Source: Actinomycetes bacterium
Lineage (GTDB): Bacteria; Actinomycetota; Thermoleophilia; BMS3ABIN01
DNA length: 7,191 nt
Assembly (NCBI GenBank): GCA_021790075.1
Contig: JAJYIN010000109.1
Span: 1 to 7,191 of the forward strand
Direction of reading: 5' to 3'
A model generated the notes under the pieces. That model was not told where the DNA came from. It did not search any database and saw only the letters and a program-made list of their open reading frames with translations. Positions within the stretch are counted from its first letter, which is position 1. Each line of letters opens with the position of its first letter. The position numbers were made by a program, and so were the translations under genes. Positions 4,007 through 7,191 of this stretch are shown piece by piece.

Positions 4007-4922
4007 GAAGCAGCCGGCCGCCTCCGTGGGCGGCCAGGCGGTGATCGAGGGGGTGATGATGCGGGGCAAGCGGCACTGGGCTCTCGCCGTCCGCCGCCCC
4101 GAAGGAGACATCAGCCTCCACTCGGAAGAACTCAAACCGCTGGCAGACCGTTATTCCTTCGTTAAATTACCCATTCTGAGGGGCATCATCGGATTGTGGG
4201 AATCCCTGTCCCTGGGTATGCGGGCCCTGGCGATGTCGGCCAACGAATCCATGGGCGAGGAAGAGGAGGACATCTCCAAGAAAGAGATGGGGGTCAGCAT
4301 CCTCATCGGCGTGGTGATTGCCGTCGCCCTGTTCGTGGTGCTGCCCCTGTTTGCGGTGCGCATGTTCGGCAGCCTGCGGGCCCACTCCACATTATTTGTC
4401 CTGGTGGAGGGCATCCTGAGGATATTCATCCTCATCGCCTATATCTGGGTGGTGTCACGGATCAAGCAATTGCGGCGGGTTTTTGAGTACCACGGCGCCG
4501 AGCACAAGACGATCCACGCCCTGGAAGCAGGGCTGGAACTGACTCCGGAGAACGTCAGGAGGTTCTCGCCGGTGCATCCGCGCTGCGGCACCAGCTTCCT
4601 GCTGATCGTGATGGTGCTGGCTGTCGCCTTCTTCACCTTTGTGGGCGTGCCGAGCCTGTTCTGGCTGGTGGTGTCGCGCCTGGTGGGCATCCCGCTCGTT
4701 GTGGGCCTTTCCTACGAGGTGTTAAAATTTGCTGGGAAGCATAAAGACAGCCGGGTGATGCAGATCATCATGTACCCGGGGATGCTGCTGCAGAAGATGA
4801 CCACCAGGGAACCTGATACCTCCCAGATCGAGGTGGCCATCAAGGCCCTGGAGGGCGTGGCCGCGCTGGAGCCGATCGAGATGGATCATGGGGGGAAGGC
4901 GGACGTGGAAGTGATGGCCTGA
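3996..4922 (+). CDS. DUF1385 (YqhQ-type) integral membrane protein
   Basis: The 308-aa protein belongs to the DUF1385/COG3872 family, sometimes described as a predicted metal-dependent enzyme; its biochemical role is unknown. It starts with the family hallmark Gly-Gly-Gln-Ala-Val-Ile-Glu-Gly-Val-Met-Met-Arg-Gly (residues 12-24). Four hydrophobic segments follow at about 98-122, 131-153, 199-219 and 221-245. Between the second and third lie His-Gly-Ala-Glu-His-Lys (166-171) and His-Pro-Arg-Cys-Gly-Thr-Ser (194-200), conserved polar residues that could bind a metal. The C-terminus has Pro-Gly-Met-Leu-Leu-Gln and a soluble helix. The start is TTG 3996, inside the end of thyX, with GGAG (3988-3991) 4 nt before it. 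GTG 4026 is a possible alternative but leaves almost no residues before the hallmark. Family members often sit next to rpmE and prfA. Confidence 0.93.
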   Translation: MSSKKQPAASVGGQAVIEGVMMRGKRHWALAVRRPEGDISLHSEELKPLADRYSFVKLPILRGIIGLWESLSLGMRALAMSANESMGEEEEDISKKEMGVSILIGVVIAVALFVVLPLFAVRMFGSLRAHSTLFVLVEGILRIFILIAYIWVVSRIKQLRRVFEYHGAEHKTIHALEAGLELTPENVRRFSPVHPRCGTSFLLIVMVLAVAFFTFVGVPSLFWLVVSRLVGIPLVVGLSYEVLKFAGKHKDSRVMQIIMYPGMLLQKMTTREPDTSQIEVAIKALEGVAALEPIEMDHGGKADVEVMA

Positions 4923-5028
4923 GGCTGCGGCCTGGGTAGTGCGCTCGCTGTCCGTCAATACCGCCGGACCTGCCTCTCAGCCTGCCATCGCCATCGGGGG
5001 ACAACAGAGACAACACTCGTGATTAACA

Positions 5029-6105
5029 ATGATCGATCAACTAATAACAGAAATAGAAGAAAAATATGAGGAGCTCAACCGGGAACTCAGCGATCCGGAA
5101 GTGCTCGGCGACCGGCAGCGCTATGCCGAGCTGGCGAAGGCCCATTCCGATCTGCAGCCCGCCTATGAGTTGGTGCGCCAGTACCGCGAGGCGGAGAAGA
5201 GCCTGGCCGACGCCGAGGAGATGCTCGCTCCCGGCGGCGAGGCCGAGCCGGAGATGCGGGAATTCCTGAAAGAGGAAGTCATCAGCTCCCGGGAGAAGAT
5301 GGAGACCCTGGCGGAGGAGATCCGCGTCAGCATGCTGGAGCCCGACCCCAACGACGAGAAGGACATCATCATCGAGATCCGGGCAGGCGCCGGCGGCGAC
5401 GAGGCGGCTCTCTTCGCGGGCGATCTGCTGCGGATGTACCTCCGGCATGCCGAGCAGAAAAAGTTCAAGACCAAGATAATGTCGAGCAGCGAGAGCGAGG
5501 CCGGCGGCTTCAAGGAAGTCATCCTCGAGGTGGAGGGCAAGGGAGCCTACAGCGTCTTCAAGTATGAAGGCGGCGTGCACCGGGTGCAGCGGATCCCCGT
5601 CACCGAATCGGGCGGGCGCATCCACACGTCGACGGCTACGGTCGCCGTCATGCCTGAAGCCGAGGAAGTCGAAGTCGAGATCGACCCCGCCGACGTGCGG
5701 GTGGATATCTTCCGCTCCAGCGGACCCGGCGGCCAGTCGGTGAACACCACCGACTCCGCCGTGCGGCTGACGCACATCCCCACCGGGCTGGTCGTTTCCA
5801 TGCAGGACGAGAAGTCGCAGCTGCAGAACAAGGTGGCGGCCATGAAGGTGCTCCGCGCCCGCCTGTACGAGAAAAAGCTGGAAGAGCAGCAGAAAGAACT
5901 CGCCGACGCCCGCAAGTCGATGGTGGGAACCGGCGACCGCAGCCAGAAGATCCGGACTTACAATTTTCCCCAGGGGCGGGTGACCGACCACCGGGTCGGC
6001 CTGACCCTGCACAAGCTGGACGCTATCCTCCAGGGGGACATCGACGACTTCACCGAAGCCCTGGCCGCCCAGGACCGGGCCGAGCAGCTGAAGGCCGGCG
6101 TCTGA
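5029..6105 (+). CDS. prfA: Peptide chain release factor 1
   Basis: RF1 recognises UAG and UAA in the ribosomal A site and triggers peptide release. The 358-aa product has normal length: an acidic N-terminal coiled-coil domain (about 1-100), then the core with the codon-reading tripeptide Pro-Val-Thr (190-192, the RF1-type PxT rather than the RF2 SPF), and the catalytic Gly-Gly-Gln (234-236) in Ser-Gly-Pro-Gly-Gly-Gln-Ser-Val-Asn-Thr-Thr. The ATG at 5029 matches the family start, but no Shine-Dalgarno is visible within 15 nt. A 106-nt gap with short nested inverted repeats separates it from DUF1385, so it may have its own promoter, although I see no strong hexamers. The gene for the methyltransferase acting on Gln236 follows 7 nt downstream. 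Confidence 0.98.
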   Translation: MIDQLITEIEEKYEELNRELSDPEVLGDRQRYAELAKAHSDLQPAYELVRQYREAEKSLADAEEMLAPGGEAEPEMREFLKEEVISSREKMETLAEEIRVSMLEPDPNDEKDIIIEIRAGAGGDEAALFAGDLLRMYLRHAEQKKFKTKIMSSSESEAGGFKEVILEVEGKGAYSVFKYEGGVHRVQRIPVTESGGRIHTSTATVAVMPEAEEVEVEIDPADVRVDIFRSSGPGGQSVNTTDSAVRLTHIPTGLVVSMQDEKSQLQNKVAAMKVLRARLYEKKLEEQQKELADARKSMVGTGDRSQKIRTYNFPQGRVTDHRVGLTLHKLDAILQGDIDDFTEALAAQDRAEQLKAGV

Positions 6106-6112
6106 CGGCGTC

Positions 6113-6985
6113 ATGGCCGAGACGATCTCATCGCTGCTGGCCAAATCTACCGGTTATCTCAAGGAAAAGGGGTCGACAAGCCCCCGCCTGGACGCGGAAC
6201 TACTCCTGGCCGAAGTGCTGGGCGGCTCACGGGTTGACCTATATGTCAACTTCGGGCAGCCACTCAGCAAAGGCGAGATCGACCGCTACCGCGAGCTGAT
6301 CCGCCGGCGGGCCGGGGGGGAGCCGGTTGCCTACATCCTGGGCCGCGCCTACTTTCACAACCTCACCCTGAAAGTGGACCGCAACGTGCTCGTGCCGCGT
6401 CCCGAGACCGAGCACGTGGTCGAGTCAGCGCTTAAGTACCTGATGGAACGGGAGTGGCAGCGGCCGCCACGGATGCTGGACGCCGGTACCGGCAGCGGCG
6501 CCATCGCCATCTCGGTGGCCGCCGGATTTCCGGACGCGGAGGTGGTCGCCAGCGACGCCAGCGGCGGCGCCATTAGGCTGGCTGAGGACAACGCCCTCAC
6601 CGCCGGTATGGGGGAGCGCATCTGCTTTGTCCGGTCTGACCTGTTCGAGGGTCTGGATCCTACGGACACCTTTGACTTGATCGTTTCCAATCCGCCGTAC
6701 ATCTCCGATGAGGAATGGCCCGGCCTGCCCCGCGACGTGCGCGACTTTGAGCCCCGCGAGGCCCTCTACGGCGGCCCCGACGGCCTCGACTTCTACCGGC
6801 GGCTGGCCGTGGAGGCGCCCCAGTACCTGCGGCCCCGTGGTTGCCTGATCATGGAGATCGGCTACCGGCAGGCCGCGGCAGTGACGGGGCTGCTGGGCGA
6901 TACCGGCCTTTTCGAGGTGGTGCAGGTGGAGAAGGACTACTCCGGGCACGACCGGGTGGTGACCGGCTGCCGGGCGGAAGTCTGA
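6113..6985 (+). CDS. prmC: Peptide chain release factor N5-glutamine methyltransferase
   Basis: PrmC (HemK) transfers a methyl group from S-adenosylmethionine to the GGQ glutamine of RF1 and RF2, which raises termination efficiency. The 290-aa protein has an N-terminal helical domain (about 1-85) that binds the release factor, and a Rossmann methyltransferase domain. Motifs seen: Arg-Pro-Glu-Thr-Glu (96-100), the AdoMet-binding Asp-Ala-Gly-Thr-Gly-Ser-Gly-Ala (123-130), an acidic residue after strand 2 (Asp148), and the substrate-glutamine motif Asn-Pro-Pro-Tyr (193-196). The ATG lies 7 nt after the prfA stop, with no clear Shine-Dalgarno, consistent with translational coupling to prfA. The + strand run ends here, since the next gene is convergent. 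Confidence 0.97.
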   Translation: MAETISSLLAKSTGYLKEKGSTSPRLDAELLLAEVLGGSRVDLYVNFGQPLSKGEIDRYRELIRRRAGGEPVAYILGRAYFHNLTLKVDRNVLVPRPETEHVVESALKYLMEREWQRPPRMLDAGTGSGAIAISVAAGFPDAEVVASDASGGAIRLAEDNALTAGMGERICFVRSDLFEGLDPTDTFDLIVSNPPYISDEEWPGLPRDVRDFEPREALYGGPDGLDFYRRLAVEAPQYLRPRGCLIMEIGYRQAAAVTGLLGDTGLFEVVQVEKDYSGHDRVVTGCRAEV

Positions 6986-7018
6986 TTAGGCCGGGTTCTG
7001 ACCGGGTCCAGGCCTGCT

Positions 7019-7041
7019 CCGGGGGAAGTGCTTTGCCCCGG
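7019..7041. terminator. Hairpin between convergent genes, possible terminator
   Basis: CCGGGG (7019-7024) pairs with CCCCGG (7036-7041) around an 11-nt loop. It lies 33 nt after the prmC stop and 23 nt beyond the stop of the convergent gene, so it could serve both. No T-run follows on either strand, which weakens the case for an intrinsic terminator. Positions 6986-7064 hold nothing else that I can identify. Confidence 0.4.
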
Positions 7042-7064
7042 GCGGAGGGCTCGCGCCGCAGCCG

Positions 7065-7191
7065 CTACTTGACCTTTCCCATGAACATCGGTATTGCCAG
7101 CCGCTGGCGGGCGGTTTCCCCCTTGAACAGGTCGTCCTTGCGTTCGGGGGTGTCGCCGCGCTCGCCCAGGTGCTGGCCGAACTTGTGGGCG
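7065..7191 (-). CDS. 3' end of an unidentified gene (partial)
   Basis: Only the last 41 codons and a TAG stop (7067-7065) are inside the window; the rest lies beyond 7191. The visible C-terminus is hydrophilic up to Lys-Gly-Glu-Thr-Ala-Arg-Gln-Arg-Leu, then ends Ala-Ile-Pro-Met-Phe-Met-Gly-Lys-Val-Lys. The composition and codon use are like those of the genes nearby, and no stop interrupts the frame, so I take it as real coding sequence. I do not recognise the family from this fragment. It is convergent with prmC. Confidence 0.6.
   Translation of the reverse strand, partial: AHKFGQHLGERGDTPERKDDLFKGETARQRLAIPMFMGKVK

Noticed and set aside
3338..4135. A 265-codon - strand ORF opposite thyX.
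   Set aside because: It is a shadow of thyX, whose signature motifs establish the + strand frame.
5041..6144. A 367-codon - strand ORF opposite prfA.
   Set aside because: It is antisense to a fully recognised RF1, and its sequence is a low-complexity His/Leu/Gly/Asp-rich mirror of G+C-rich codons with no family features.

Overview
The window looks like chromosome of a G+C-rich bacterium, most likely a deep-branching actinobacterium or a clostridial relative. The right-hand gene order (rpmE, thyX, DUF1385/YqhQ-type membrane protein, prfA, prmC), a ThyX rather than a ThyA thymidylate synthase, GTG and TTG starts, and tRNAs for GCG and GTG codons fit that group. This placement is an inference from gene content, not a phylogeny.

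Left part (1-1384, + strand) is visibly richer in A+T than the rest. It holds a conserved hypothetical protein with a strong ribosome binding site (131-487), a possible short ORF or decayed membrane peptide (465-626), and two tandem paralogous VOC/glyoxalase-fold proteins (617-979 and 998-1384). The first VOC gene has no ATG/GTG/TTG where its paralogue starts. An ACG lies exactly there, with a good Shine-Dalgarno sequence at the right distance.

Middle part (1385-2240, transcribed from the - strand) is a tRNA cluster: tRNA-Val(CAC), tRNA-Ala(CGC) and tRNA-Ala(UGC), all with encoded CCA. A sigma70-like promoter precedes tRNA-Val and its -35 lies in a 22-bp direct repeat. A second promoter candidate precedes tRNA-Ala(UGC). 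A hairpin with a U-rich tail at 1386-1423 probably ends the transcript and separates it from the convergent VOC genes. A 30-codon ORF encoding little more than a signal peptide sits between the two tRNA-Ala genes.

Next comes a helical lipoprotein gene on the - strand (2241-2831), with a hairpin across its stop codon. It is divergent from rpmE. The shared intergenic region carries a tandem 22/23-bp repeat overlapping the likely rpmE promoter.

Right part (3029-6985, + strand) is a translation and growth cluster: ribosomal protein L31, flavin-dependent thymidylate synthase, DUF1385 membrane protein, release factor 1 and the RF1/RF2 glutamine methyltransferase. PrmC modifies the GGQ glutamine of the prfA product encoded 7 nt upstream. 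The window ends in the 3' end of an unidentified convergent - strand gene (7065-7191).

I found no mobile element, CRISPR array or clear new defence or biosynthetic system. The points most worth a second look are the non-canonical VOC start, the repeats at the tRNA-Val and rpmE promoters, and the two short decayed-looking ORFs.
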